A stretch of 17,166 nt of DNA, taken from the NCBI GenBank assembly GCA_035556395.1, contig DATMFB010000045.1, forward strand, positions 1 to 17,166, written 5' to 3'. The stretch is from 73-13 sp035556395. Lineage in GTDB: Bacteria > Actinomycetota > Actinomycetes > Actinomycetales > Microbacteriaceae. The position numbers and the translations under genes are program-made. The number at the start of each line of letters is the position of its first letter. The stretch's first letter is position 1. The notes below the pieces were generated by a model. It was given only the letters and a program-made list of their open reading frames with translations. It did not search any database and had not been told where the DNA came from. Shown in pieces: positions 5,950 through 13,435 of the stretch.

Positions 5950-6378
5950 ATGAGCGACCAACGCCCCCTGTCCGAGCGCCCAGCTGCCCGTCCGATCACT
6001 CGTGTTTCCCAAGAACCAACGCAGTCGACTCCAAGCAATCCTGTAGTTCCCCAGAATCCTGAAGCTGCACACCTCCAGGAAGAGCGAACGAGCGCCAGTG
6101 AAGCTAAGTGGAATGCCATGCTGGCCGACGCCGCTAGGGTGAAAAAACGTCGCCTAGTGATCGTGTTGAGCGTCGTTGGCGCTGTGGTACTCGTGAGCAT
6201 CATCGCGGGACTGTTGGGCGGCGTCCGCTCGACCCCGACGATTCGCGCTTGCCTGGATGCCCAGACCGCCAGGTCGCTAGCGAACAGCCTGAGCAGCGAG
6301 GCCGACCGCGGTGTTGCCAGCATTCAGTACGCAGTCAAGAAGGCGGAATGTGAAGCGCAGGGCGGGAGCGTTCCGTAA
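5950..6378 (+). CDS. Hypothetical single-pass membrane protein with paired extracellular cysteines
   Basis: Not recognised. The 142-residue protein has a Pro/Gln/Ser-rich, probably disordered N-terminal part (about 1-50), a short helix, a basic cluster KKRR (65-68), one membrane segment (69-91), and a short C-terminal domain (92-142). The basic cluster before the membrane segment predicts the N-terminus inside and the C-terminus outside. The outer domain holds the only two cysteines, C101 and C134, well placed for a disulfide. The ATG follows the preceding stop codon by 3 nt, with AGGGA directly against it, so translation probably depends on the upstream gene. Base composition is lower in G+C than the chromosome around it. 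The next gene is dnaE, which has its own promoter. Confidence 0.6.
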   Translation: MSDQRPLSERPAARPITRVSQEPTQSTPSNPVVPQNPEAAHLQEERTSASEAKWNAMLADAARVKKRRLVIVLSVVGAVVLVSIIAGLLGGVRSTPTIRACLDAQTARSLANSLSSEADRGVASIQYAVKKAECEAQGGSVP

Positions 6379-6466
6379 CCGGTCAATACCAGGGGTGCCG
6401 CGGAGCATAGCCGCTAGGCGCCGATCGCTGGGCTCTCCTGCTCCGACGACCGACGACCGAGCGAGG

Positions 6467-6483
6467 TTCAAGCGATGCTTGAA
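6467..6483. repeat. Perfect inverted repeat upstream of dnaE
   Basis: TTCAAGC and GCTTGAA form a perfect 7-bp inverted repeat around a 3-nt GAT centre in the 171-nt gap before dnaE. It lies 54 nt before the dnaE -10 element. It could be an operator or a weak hairpin ending the small-gene operon; no T-run follows. The rest of the gap shows only a short CGACGAC direct repeat (6445-6458). Confidence 0.35.
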
Positions 6484-6536
6484 GCGGTTCGGCTCCTGCA
6501 ACCGCGCGTGCGACCGCGGGAGTCGCCGGCTCTGCC

Positions 6537-6542
6537 TATCCT
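6537..6542 (+). promoter_or_regulatory. -10 element of dnaE (leaderless)
   Basis: TATCCT ends 7 nt before the GTG at 6550, close to the leaderless spacing seen elsewhere in the window. There is no Shine-Dalgarno before this GTG. It supports 6550 as the start, against the in-frame ATG 25 codons upstream. Confidence 0.5.
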
Positions 6543-6549
6543 CGAGAGC

Positions 6550-9500
6550 GTGAGCGCCGACGACTCCTTCGTGCATCTGCACGTCCACACCGAGTACTCG
6601 ATGCTCGATGGCGCCGCCCGCGTCGGCGCGCTCCTGGATGCCGCCGTCGAGCAGGGCATGCCGGCGATCGCGATGACCGATCACGGCAACATGTTCGGCG
6701 CCTACGAGTTCTGGCAGCAGGCCGTCAAGCGCGGGATCAAGCCGATCATCGGCACCGAGGCCTACCTCACGCCGGGCACCCACCGATCGGACAAGAGCCG
6801 CGTGCGCTGGGGCGGCGACGCGGGCGTCAACGCCGACGACGTCGGCGGCGGCGGCGCCTACACCCACATGACGATGCTCGCCGAGAGCACCGAAGGGATG
6901 CACAACCTCTTCCGCCTGTCGTCGCTCGCCTCGCTCGAGGGCCAGTACTTCAAGCCACGAATGGACCGCGAGCTGCTCGCTCGATACTCCAGAGGCGTCA
7001 TCGCGACGACGGGCTGCGTCGGCGGCGAGGTGCAGACCCGGCTCCGGCTCGGCCAGTACGAGGAGGCGCGCGCGGCGGCGGCCGAGTTCCAGGACATCTT
7101 CGGCCGGGACAACTTCTACGCCGAGATCATGGATCACGGCATCGACATCGAGCGGCGCACCCAGGCCGACCTCATCCGGCTCGCGCGCGAGCTCGACATT
7201 CCGCTCCTCGCGTCCAACGACCTCCACTACACGCACGCGAGCGACGCCGAGGCGCACGCGGCGCTGCTGTGCGTCCAGTCGGGCTCGACGCTCGACGACC
7301 CGAAGCGGTTCAAGTTCGACGCCGACGAGTTCTACCTCAAGACGCCGGCCGAGATGCGCCATCTGTTCCGCGACCACCCCGAGGCCTGCGACGCGACACT
7401 GCTCATCGCGGAGCGCTGCGAGACCGAGTTCGTCAAGCGCGACCTCATGCCGCGGTTCCCCGTGCCGCCGGGGGAGAACGAGGCGTCCTGGTTCGCGAAG
7501 GAGGTCGACGCCGGGATGCGCCGGCGATTCCCGGCCGGGGTCACCGAGGCGCACGCCGCCCAGGCCGCCTACGAGGTCGACGTCATCACGCAGATGGGCT
7601 TCCCCGGCTACTTCCTGGTCGTCGCCGACTTCATCGCCTGGGCGAAGGCGCAGGGGATCCGGGTCGGCCCGGGTCGAGGATCGGCCGCCGGCTCGATGGC
7701 GTCCTATGCGCTCGGCATCACCGAGCTCGACCCCCTCGCGCACGGCCTGCTCTTCGAGCGCTTCCTCAACCCCGAGCGCGTCTCCATGCCGGACATCGAC
7801 GTCGACTTCGACGACCGCCGCCGTCCCGAGGTCATCCGCTATGTCACCGAGAAGTACGGCGACGACCGAGTCGCCCAGATCGTCACGTACGGCACGATCA
7901 AGGCGAAGCAGGCGCTCAAGGACTCCGCCCGAGTCCTCGGGATGCCGTTCTCCGTCGGGGAGAAGCTCACGAAGGCGATGCCGCCGTCCGTCATGGGCAA
8001 GGACATCGCGCTCTCGGAGGTCTTCGACAAGGACGCCGACCGGTACAAGGAGGCGAGCGACCTCCGCACGCTGCTCGACACCGACGCCGAGGCGCGGCGC
8101 GTCTTCGAGACCGCGCGCGGCATCGAGAACCTGAAGCGCCAGTGGGGCGTGCACGCCGCCGGCGTGCTCATGAGCGCGGAGCCGCTCATCGACATCCTGC
8201 CGATCATGATGCGTGAGGCGGACGGCGCGATCATCACGCAGTTCGACCAGCCGCCGCTGGAGGACCTGGGCCTCCTCAAGATGGACTTCCTGGGCCTGCG
8301 CAACCTGACGGTCATCGATGACGCGCTCCAGCAGGTCGAGGCGAACACGGGGCATCGGCTCGATCTCGAGGGGCTCGACCTCGACGGGGACCCGCGGACG
8401 TACGAGCTGCTCGCGCGCGGCGACACGCTCGGGGTGTTCCAGCTCGACGGCGGGCCGCTGCGCGGCCTGCTGCGCCAGCTGAAGCCGACGAACTTCGAGG
8501 ACATCTCCGCGGTCATCGCGCTCTACCGCCCGGGTCCCATGGGCGCCGACTCGCACACCAACTACGCGCTGCGCAAGAACGGCCTGCAGGAGATCAAGCC
8601 GATCCACCCCGAGCTCGCCGACTCGCTGCGAGACATCCTCGACACGACCTACGGGCTCATCGTCTACCAGGAGCAGGTCATGGCGATCGCGCAGCGCGTC
8701 GCCGGGTACTCGCTCGGCGGCGCCGACCTGCTGCGCCGCGCGATGGGCAAGAAGAAGAAGGAGATCCTCGACAAGGAGTTCGTGCCGTTCTCCGACGGGA
8801 TGAAGGCGAACGGCTACTCGGACGAGGCGATCCGGACGCTCTGGGACATCCTCGTGCCCTTCGCCGACTACGCCTTCAACAAGGCGCACTCGGCCGGCTA
8901 CGGCGTGCTGTCCTACTGGACCGCGTATCTCAAGGCGAATCATCCGGCCGAGTACATGGCCGCGCTGCTCACGAGCGTCGGGGACGCGAAGGACAAGCTC
9001 GGGATCTACCTCTCGGAGTGCCGCCGGATGGGCGTCACGGTGCTCCCGCCCGACGTCAACTCCTCGTTCGCCGACTTCACCGCCGTGCGCGACGCCGACG
9101 GCGCCTCGTCCTCCATCCGCTTCGGACTCGGCGCGATCCGCAACGTCGGCGCGGCGGTCGTCGAGCAGATCCGTCGTGCGCGCCAGGAGCAGGGCGCGTT
9201 CACGTCGTTCCACGACTTCCTGCGCAAGGTCCCGATCCAGGTGGCGAACAAGCGGACGCTCGAGTCGCTCATCAAGGCCGGCGCGTTCGACTCGCTCGGC
9301 GCGCCCCGCCGTGCGCTCTACGAGATCCACGAGGATGCGGTCGAGTCGGCGGTCGGCCTCAAGCGCAACGAGGCGAGCGGGATGGTCGGCTTCGACTTCG
9401 ACTCGCTCTGGGACGAGCCGGAGCAGGTCGTCGACGTGGTGCCCGACCGGCCGGAGTGGGCCAAGCGGGAGAAGCTCGCGTTCGAGCGCGAGATGCTCGG

Positions 9501-10101
9501 GCTCTACGTCTCCGACCATCCGCTCGCCGGCCTCGAGCGGCAGCTCTCGCGCCTCGCGGGCATCGGGATCGCCGAGCTCATCGAGGACGAGAGCCTGAAC
9601 GACGGCGAGCAGGTGTCGGTCGCGGGCCTCGTGACGAGCGTCCAGCACCGCGTCGCACGCCAGAGCGGCAACGCGTACGGCATCGTGACGGTCGAGGACT
9701 TCGGCGGCGAGATCCAGATCATGTTCCTCGGGAAGACGTACACCGAGTTCCAGCCGGTGCTGCAGGAGGACTCGATCGTGGTCGTCCGCGGCCGAGTGAA
9801 TGTGCGCGACGACGGCAAGGTGCTGCACGCGAACTCGATGACGGTGCCGGACCTCGCGGGCGTGTCGGCCGATACCGCGCCGCTGCCGCTGACGGTGACG
9901 ATCCCCGAGCAGAACGCGACGACGGACGTCGTGCAGGCGCTCGGCGACATCCTCATCCGGCACGAGGGCGACACCGAGGTGCGGCTGCGGCTGGTCCGCG
10001 ACGGGTCCGCCCGGATCTTCGAGCTGCCGTACCGGGTGACCCGCAGCCAGGGGCTCACGGGGGAGCTCAAGACGCTCCTCGGCGCCGGCTGCCTCGCCTA
10101 G
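6550..10101 (+). CDS. dnaE: DNA polymerase III alpha subunit DnaE
   Basis: DnaE is the replicative polymerase catalytic subunit (1183 residues from GTG 6550; usual length about 1180). The N-terminal PHP domain (about 7-290) keeps its metal ligands: HLHVH at 9-13, D20, TDHGN at 43-47, the E of GTEAY, the H of YTHMT, the C of TTGCVGG and the SNDLH pair. In Actinobacteria this PHP domain is the 3'-5' proofreading nuclease, so it is probably active here. The palm carries GPGRGSAAGS, then PDIDVDFDDRR with catalytic D415 and D417, and KMDFLGLRNL with D579. Fingers and helix-hairpin-helix regions follow. The OB fold starts near 1018 (SVAGLVTSVQHRV) and a short C-terminal domain ends the protein. The frame extends to an ATG at 6475, but those 25 codons are unlike the family. 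hisD follows, its -10 box starting with this gene's stop codon. Confidence 0.97.
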   Translation: MSADDSFVHLHVHTEYSMLDGAARVGALLDAAVEQGMPAIAMTDHGNMFGAYEFWQQAVKRGIKPIIGTEAYLTPGTHRSDKSRVRWGGDAGVNADDVGGGGAYTHMTMLAESTEGMHNLFRLSSLASLEGQYFKPRMDRELLARYSRGVIATTGCVGGEVQTRLRLGQYEEARAAAAEFQDIFGRDNFYAEIMDHGIDIERRTQADLIRLARELDIPLLASNDLHYTHASDAEAHAALLCVQSGSTLDDPKRFKFDADEFYLKTPAEMRHLFRDHPEACDATLLIAERCETEFVKRDLMPRFPVPPGENEASWFAKEVDAGMRRRFPAGVTEAHAAQAAYEVDVITQMGFPGYFLVVADFIAWAKAQGIRVGPGRGSAAGSMASYALGITELDPLAHGLLFERFLNPERVSMPDIDVDFDDRRRPEVIRYVTEKYGDDRVAQIVTYGTIKAKQALKDSARVLGMPFSVGEKLTKAMPPSVMGKDIALSEVFDKDADRYKEASDLRTLLDTDAEARRVFETARGIENLKRQWGVHAAGVLMSAEPLIDILPIMMREADGAIITQFDQPPLEDLGLLKMDFLGLRNLTVIDDALQQVEANTGHRLDLEGLDLDGDPRTYELLARGDTLGVFQLDGGPLRGLLRQLKPTNFEDISAVIALYRPGPMGADSHTNYALRKNGLQEIKPIHPELADSLRDILDTTYGLIVYQEQVMAIAQRVAGYSLGGADLLRRAMGKKKKEILDKEFVPFSDGMKANGYSDEAIRTLWDILVPFADYAFNKAHSAGYGVLSYWTAYLKANHPAEYMAALLTSVGDAKDKLGIYLSECRRMGVTVLPPDVNSSFADFTAVRDADGASSSIRFGLGAIRNVGAAVVEQIRRARQEQGAFTSFHDFLRKVPIQVANKRTLESLIKAGAFDSLGAPRRALYEIHEDAVESAVGLKRNEASGMVGFDFDSLWDEPEQVVDVVPDRPEWAKREKLAFEREMLGLYVSDHPLAGLERQLSRLAGIGIAELIEDESLNDGEQVSVAGLVTSVQHRVARQSGNAYGIVTVEDFGGEIQIMFLGKTYTEFQPVLQEDSIVVVRGRVNVRDDGKVLHANSMTVPDLAGVSADTAPLPLTVTIPEQNATTDVVQALGDILIRHEGDTEVRLRLVRDGSARIFELPYRVTRSQGLTGELKTLLGAGCLA

Positions 10102-10104
10102 GCT
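10099..10104 (+). promoter_or_regulatory. -10 element of hisD, overlapping the dnaE stop codon
   Basis: TAGGCT begins with the dnaE TAG stop (10099-10101) and ends 8 nt before the GTG of hisD. The spacing is slightly longer than in the other leaderless starts here, so a 1-2 nt leader is possible. No Shine-Dalgarno is present. Confidence 0.45.
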
Positions 10105-10112
10105 TTCCTCTC

Positions 10113-11429
10113 GTGATCCAGACGATCGACCTGCGCGGCGAGGTGCTCACGCCGCACCGTCTCGCCGCCGCCGTCCCACGGGCCGCGGTGGATGTCGCGA
10201 AGGCGGTCGAGTCGGCCGCCCAGCTGATCGAGGACGTCAGAGCGAGCGGCATGGTCGCCCTCATCGAGCAGGCGCGGAAGTTCGACGGCGCCAACCCGGT
10301 CCACCTGCGCGTGCCGGCCGCCGACATCGCGAGCGCGGTCGAGCAGCTGGAACCGGAGGTCCGCGAGGCGCTTGAGGAGGCGATCCGGCGCGTCCGCGCT
10401 GCGACCTCGGCCCAGCTGCCGGCCGAGCAGGTGACCGAGATCGGTCCGGGCGCGAGCATCCGGCAACGCTGGCAGCCGGTCGGCCGGGTCGGGCTCTACG
10501 TGCCGGGCGGCAAGGCGGTCTACCCGTCGAGTGTCGTCATGAACGTCGTGCCGGCGCAGACGGCCGGCGTGGCCTCGATCGCGATCGCGAGCCCCGCTCA
10601 GCGCGAGTTCGGCGGGGCGGTGCACCCGACGATCCTCGGCGCGGCCGGACTCCTCGGCATCGAGGAGATCTACGCGATCGGGGGAGCGGGCGCCATCGCC
10701 GCGCTCGCCTACGGCGTCCCCGAGCTCGACCTCGATCCCGTCGACGTCATCACCGGACCCGGCAACGTCTACGTGGCCGCGGCGAAGCGGCTCGTCCGCG
10801 GGGTCGTCGCGATCGACGCGGAGGCGGGACCGACCGAGATCCTCGTCATCGCCGACTCGAGCGCCGACCCCGCGCTCATCGCCGCGGATCTGGTGAGCCA
10901 GGCCGAGCACGACGAGAACGCGGCGGCCCTCCTCGTGACCGACTCCGTCGACCTGGCCGAGGCGGTCGAACGCGATCTCGAGGCGCGCGCGGGCCTCACG
11001 AAGCACGCCGATCGGGTGCGCGTCGCGCTCGGCTCGCAGCAGTCGGCGATCGTCCTCGTCGATGACCTCGCCGCCGCGGCCGCGTTCTCGAACGCCTACG
11101 GCCCGGAGCACCTGGAGATCCAGACGGCCGACGACCAGGGCGTGCTCGCCTCGATCACCAACGCGGGTGCGATCTTCCTCGGCCCCGACTCGCCCGTCAG
11201 CCTCGGCGACTACCTCGCGGGGTCGAACCACGTGCTGCCGACGGGCGGCCAGTCGCGGTTCACGGCGGGGCTCGGGGCGACCGCGTTCCTCCGCTCGCAG
11301 CAGATCGTCGAGTACACCCGGGCCGGGCTCGAGGAGGTGCGCGAGCGGATCGTCTCCCTCGCGAACGCCGAGGACCTCCCCGCCCACGGCGAGGCGGTCC
11401 TGGCACGCTTCGACGGGCACACGCCCTAA
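10113..11429 (+). CDS. hisD: Histidinol dehydrogenase HisD
   Basis: HisD catalyses the last two steps of histidine synthesis, oxidising L-histidinol through histidinal to histidine with two NAD+, in the cytoplasm. The 438-residue length is normal. Diagnostic motifs are GRVGLYVPGGKAVYPSSV, ITGPGNVYV, DAEAGPTEILVIAD, QAEHDENA (zinc ligands Q263 and H266), GPEHLE (catalytic Glu-His pair), SLGDYLAGSNHVLPTGG (zinc ligand D366) and LPAHGE (H425, the fourth zinc ligand). All active-site residues are intact. The GTG at 10113 is chosen because it gives the canonical N-terminus VIQTIDLRG, and the -10 box sits just upstream. The other his genes are not in the window; nrdR follows, its own -10 box overlapping this gene's stop codon. 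Confidence 0.96.
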   Translation: MIQTIDLRGEVLTPHRLAAAVPRAAVDVAKAVESAAQLIEDVRASGMVALIEQARKFDGANPVHLRVPAADIASAVEQLEPEVREALEEAIRRVRAATSAQLPAEQVTEIGPGASIRQRWQPVGRVGLYVPGGKAVYPSSVVMNVVPAQTAGVASIAIASPAQREFGGAVHPTILGAAGLLGIEEIYAIGGAGAIAALAYGVPELDLDPVDVITGPGNVYVAAAKRLVRGVVAIDAEAGPTEILVIADSSADPALIAADLVSQAEHDENAAALLVTDSVDLAEAVERDLEARAGLTKHADRVRVALGSQQSAIVLVDDLAAAAAFSNAYGPEHLEIQTADDQGVLASITNAGAIFLGPDSPVSLGDYLAGSNHVLPTGGQSRFTAGLGATAFLRSQQIVEYTRAGLEEVRERIVSLANAEDLPAHGEAVLARFDGHTP

Positions 11430-11432
11430 ACT
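11427..11432 (+). promoter_or_regulatory. -10 element of nrdR (leaderless), overlapping the hisD stop codon
   Basis: TAAACT starts with the hisD TAA stop (11427-11429) and is followed by exactly six bases and then the GTG of nrdR. It is the same hexamer and spacing as upstream of erpA. No -35 hexamer stands out, as is common for leaderless actinobacterial promoters. Confidence 0.62.
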
Positions 11433-11438
11433 CTCAAG

Positions 11439-11885
11439 GTGTTCTGCCCGTTCTGCCGCCACCCGGACTCGCGGGTCATCGACTCGCGGACGAGCGACGA
11501 CGGGCTCTCGATCCGTCGTCGCCGTCAGTGCCCCGAGTGCGGCGGACGCTTCTCCACGACGGAGACCGCGTCGCTCAATGTCATCAAGCGCAGCGGTGTC
11601 GTCGAGCCGTTCAGCCGGGACAAGGTCGTCTCGGGCGTCCGCAAGGCGGCGCAGGGTCGACCGGTGACCGACACCGAGCTCGCGGAGCTCGCCCAGAAGG
11701 TCGAGGAGAGCATCCGGGCGACGGGCGCGAGCCAGATCGACGCGAACGAGATCGGCCTCGCGATCCTCGGTCCGCTGCGCGAGCTCGACGAGGTCGCCTA
11801 CCTGCGGTTCGCGAGCGTCTACCAGGCGTTCGAGTCGCTCGACGACTTCGAGGCGGCGATCGCGGGACTGCGGTCGGCGCACTGA
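11439..11885 (+). CDS. nrdR: Transcriptional repressor NrdR
   Basis: NrdR represses ribonucleotide reductase genes by binding paired NrdR boxes, using an ATP-cone to sense ATP and dATP. The 148-residue product has the expected two parts. An N-terminal zinc ribbon (C3, C6, C31 and C34: FCPFCRHPDSRV and QCPECGGRF) includes the basic SIRRRRQ DNA-binding segment. The ATP-cone spans about 49-139 (VIKRSGVVEPFSRDKVVSGV). The GTG start is backed by the leaderless -10 spacing and places the first Cys at position 3, as usual. Its targets (nrd operons) are not in this window. The stop codon overlaps the pyrD start by one base. Confidence 0.96.
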   Translation: MFCPFCRHPDSRVIDSRTSDDGLSIRRRRQCPECGGRFSTTETASLNVIKRSGVVEPFSRDKVVSGVRKAAQGRPVTDTELAELAQKVEESIRATGASQIDANEIGLAILGPLRELDEVAYLRFASVYQAFESLDDFEAAIAGLRSAH

Positions 11886-12922
11886 TGTACGACTTCCTCT
11901 TCCGCGTCCTGCTGTCGCGCCTGGACCCCGAGCGCGCGCACGGGCTCGCGCACGCGGCGATCCGAGTGCTCGGCTGGCGCGCGGTCGCGCGGTTCTCCCG
12001 GCTCGTCCTCGCCCCGACCCCCGGGATCCGGGTGCGCACGCTCGGGCTCGACTTCGCGTCGCCGTTCGGCGTCGCGGCGGGCTTCGACAAGGATGCGCAC
12101 GCGGCGCTCGGTCTCGGCTCGCTCGGCTTCGGGCACGTCGAGGTCGGGACGCTCACGGCGGTCCCGCAGCCGGGCAACGAGCGGCCACGGCTCTTCCGGC
12201 TCATCCCGGATCGCGCGCTGGTGAACCGGATGGGGTTCAACAACCGCGGCGCGCAGGCCGCCGCCGCCGTGCTCGAGCGGACCAGACGCCGCCGGCACCG
12301 CCCCGTGATCGGCGTCAACATCGGCAAGTCGCGCGTCGTCGAGGTTGACCGCGCGATCGACGACTACCTGGCGTCGACCCGGATCCTCGCGCCGCTCGCC
12401 GACTACCTCGTCGTCAACGTCTCCTCCCCGAACACCCCGGGGCTACGCGGCCTGCAGGAGCTCGATCAGCTCCGCCCCCTCCTGAGCGCGGTGCTCGGGG
12501 CGGCGGGAGGCGTCCCGCTGCTCGTCAAGATCGCCCCCGACATGACCGACGAGCAGGTCGTCGCGATCACCCGGCTCGCCCGCGAGATCGGCCTCGCCGG
12601 CATCGTCGCGACGAACACGACGGTCTCGCGCGAGGGGCTCACGACCGATCCGGCGATCGTCGCGGCCGCGGGCGCCGGCGGGCTCTCGGGACCGCCGCTC
12701 GCGGCCCGGTCGCTCGAGGTGCTCCGGGCGATCCGCGCGGAGGCGCCGGACCCGGCGTTCTGCGTCATCTCCGTCGGCGGCGTCGAGACGGCGGGCGACA
12801 TCCGCGAGCGCCTCGCCGCGGGCGCGACGCTCGTGCAGGGCTACACCGCGTTCATCTACGAGGGGCCCTCGTGGGCCCTGCGGATCAACCGGGAGCTCAG
12901 TCGGGGAACTGGAAGCGCTTGA
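11885..12922 (+). CDS. pyrD: Dihydroorotate dehydrogenase (quinone), class 2
   Basis: PyrD oxidises dihydroorotate to orotate in pyrimidine synthesis, using FMN and passing electrons to the quinone pool at the inner membrane face. The 345-residue length and the amphipathic N-terminal helices (MYDFLFRVLLSRLDPERAHG) mark class 2. Motifs include GVAAGFDKDAHA, EVGTLTAVPQPGNERPRLFRL, NRMGFNNRG, and NVSSPNTPGLRGLQ with the catalytic base at S181. Further on are PLLVKIAPDM, ATNTT and the FMN-phosphate site SVGGVETAGD. The ATG overlaps the nrdR stop codon (TGATG), so the genes are coupled. At the 3' end it overlaps the convergent DUF3043 gene by 26 bp. Confidence 0.96.
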   Translation: MYDFLFRVLLSRLDPERAHGLAHAAIRVLGWRAVARFSRLVLAPTPGIRVRTLGLDFASPFGVAAGFDKDAHAALGLGSLGFGHVEVGTLTAVPQPGNERPRLFRLIPDRALVNRMGFNNRGAQAAAAVLERTRRRRHRPVIGVNIGKSRVVEVDRAIDDYLASTRILAPLADYLVVNVSSPNTPGLRGLQELDQLRPLLSAVLGAAGGVPLLVKIAPDMTDEQVVAITRLAREIGLAGIVATNTTVSREGLTTDPAIVAAAGAGGLSGPPLAARSLEVLRAIRAEAPDPAFCVISVGGVETAGDIRERLAAGATLVQGYTAFIYEGPSWALRINRELSRGTGSA

Positions 12923-13415
12923 CCTGCGGCTTCGGCATCCGCATCATGCGCAGCTGAAGGGCGCGCATGGCCGCGTACCAGCGGACCTTCTCCACCTTGT
13001 CCTCGCCGAACTTCGCGGCGAGCTTGCGCCGGAGGGTGTAGCCGAGCACGACGCTGTCGATGATGACGAGCCCGAAGTAGCCGAGGAGGGCGATCGTCGA
13101 GTACGACGACAGCGCCGGGATCGGCAGGTACATGAGCACGATGACGAGGAACATCACCGGGATGACGAACTCGCCAGCGGAGAGCCGGGCGTCGACGTAG
13201 TCGCGGACCCAGCGCTTCTGCGCCCCGCGGTCGCGCATCGGCAGGTAGCGCTCGTCGCCCGCGGCATAGCCGGCGTTGACCTTCGCGCGCTCGACGCGGT
13301 CCCGCTCGCGGTTGACGCGGCGGGCCTCAGCGCGGTCGGCGACGACGATGGGTCGCTTGTTCGCCGCCTCGCGTTCCTTGCGAGTCGGCGTCGGGCGCCC
13401 CTTGGTGTCTGACAT
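12897..13415 (-). CDS. DUF3043 membrane protein
   Basis: Function unknown; the family is restricted to Actinobacteria. The 172-residue protein has a highly charged N-terminal half (about 1-75, rich in Arg/Lys/Glu, with RPIVVADRAEARR and MRDRGAQKRWVRDYVDAR). Two membrane segments follow (about 83-101 and 105-126), then a basic C-terminal part (LRRKLAAKFGEDKVEKVRWYAAMRALQLRMMRMPKPQ). The conserved charged block before the first membrane segment is typical of the family. The last 26 bp overlap the 3' end of pyrD on the other strand. The start is 20 bp from the divergent M20 peptidase gene and probably uses a -10 box that overlaps that gene's. Confidence 0.88.
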   Translation of the reverse strand: MSDTKGRPTPTRKEREAANKRPIVVADRAEARRVNRERDRVERAKVNAGYAAGDERYLPMRDRGAQKRWVRDYVDARLSAGEFVIPVMFLVIVLMYLPIPALSSYSTIALLGYFGLVIIDSVVLGYTLRRKLAAKFGEDKVEKVRWYAAMRALQLRMMRMPKPQVKRFQFPD

Positions 13416-13422
13416 GGCCTCT

Positions 13423-13430
13423 TAAGATTA
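13423..13430. promoter_or_regulatory. Overlapping divergent -10 elements (DUF3043 / M20 peptidase)
   Basis: The 8-bp TAAGATTA holds a plus-strand -10 (TAAGAT, 13423-13428) ending 7 nt before the ATG at 13436. It also holds a minus-strand -10 (TAATCT, 13430-13425) ending 9 nt before the DUF3043 ATG at 13415. TTGGTG (13402-13407) could be a plus-strand -35 at 15 bp. The two genes would share one melted region. Confidence 0.5.
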
Positions 13431-13435
13431 CCCGC

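Noticed and set aside
6475..6549. ATG at 6475 as the dnaE start
   Set aside because: The extra 25 residues are unlike DnaE N-termini, there is no ribosome site, and the ATG lies within an inverted repeat. GTG 6550 has a -10 box at leaderless spacing and gives the family N-terminus.
3342..6549. Insertion sequence, prophage or integron in the accessory stretch
   Set aside because: No transposase, integrase, terminal inverted repeat, target duplication or tRNA was found by eye.
6277..9963. A 1228-codon open frame on the minus strand, antisense to dnaE
   Set aside because: It is an artefact of GC-rich codon structure: the product is a low-complexity Arg/Val/Glu/Leu-rich sequence with no recognisable domain, while the plus strand encodes an intact DnaE.
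6550..10101. Intein or split in dnaE
   Set aside because: Actinobacterial dnaE genes can host inteins, so I looked for one. The catalytic motifs run continuously at normal spacing and the length is typical. The nearby HNH gene is free-standing.
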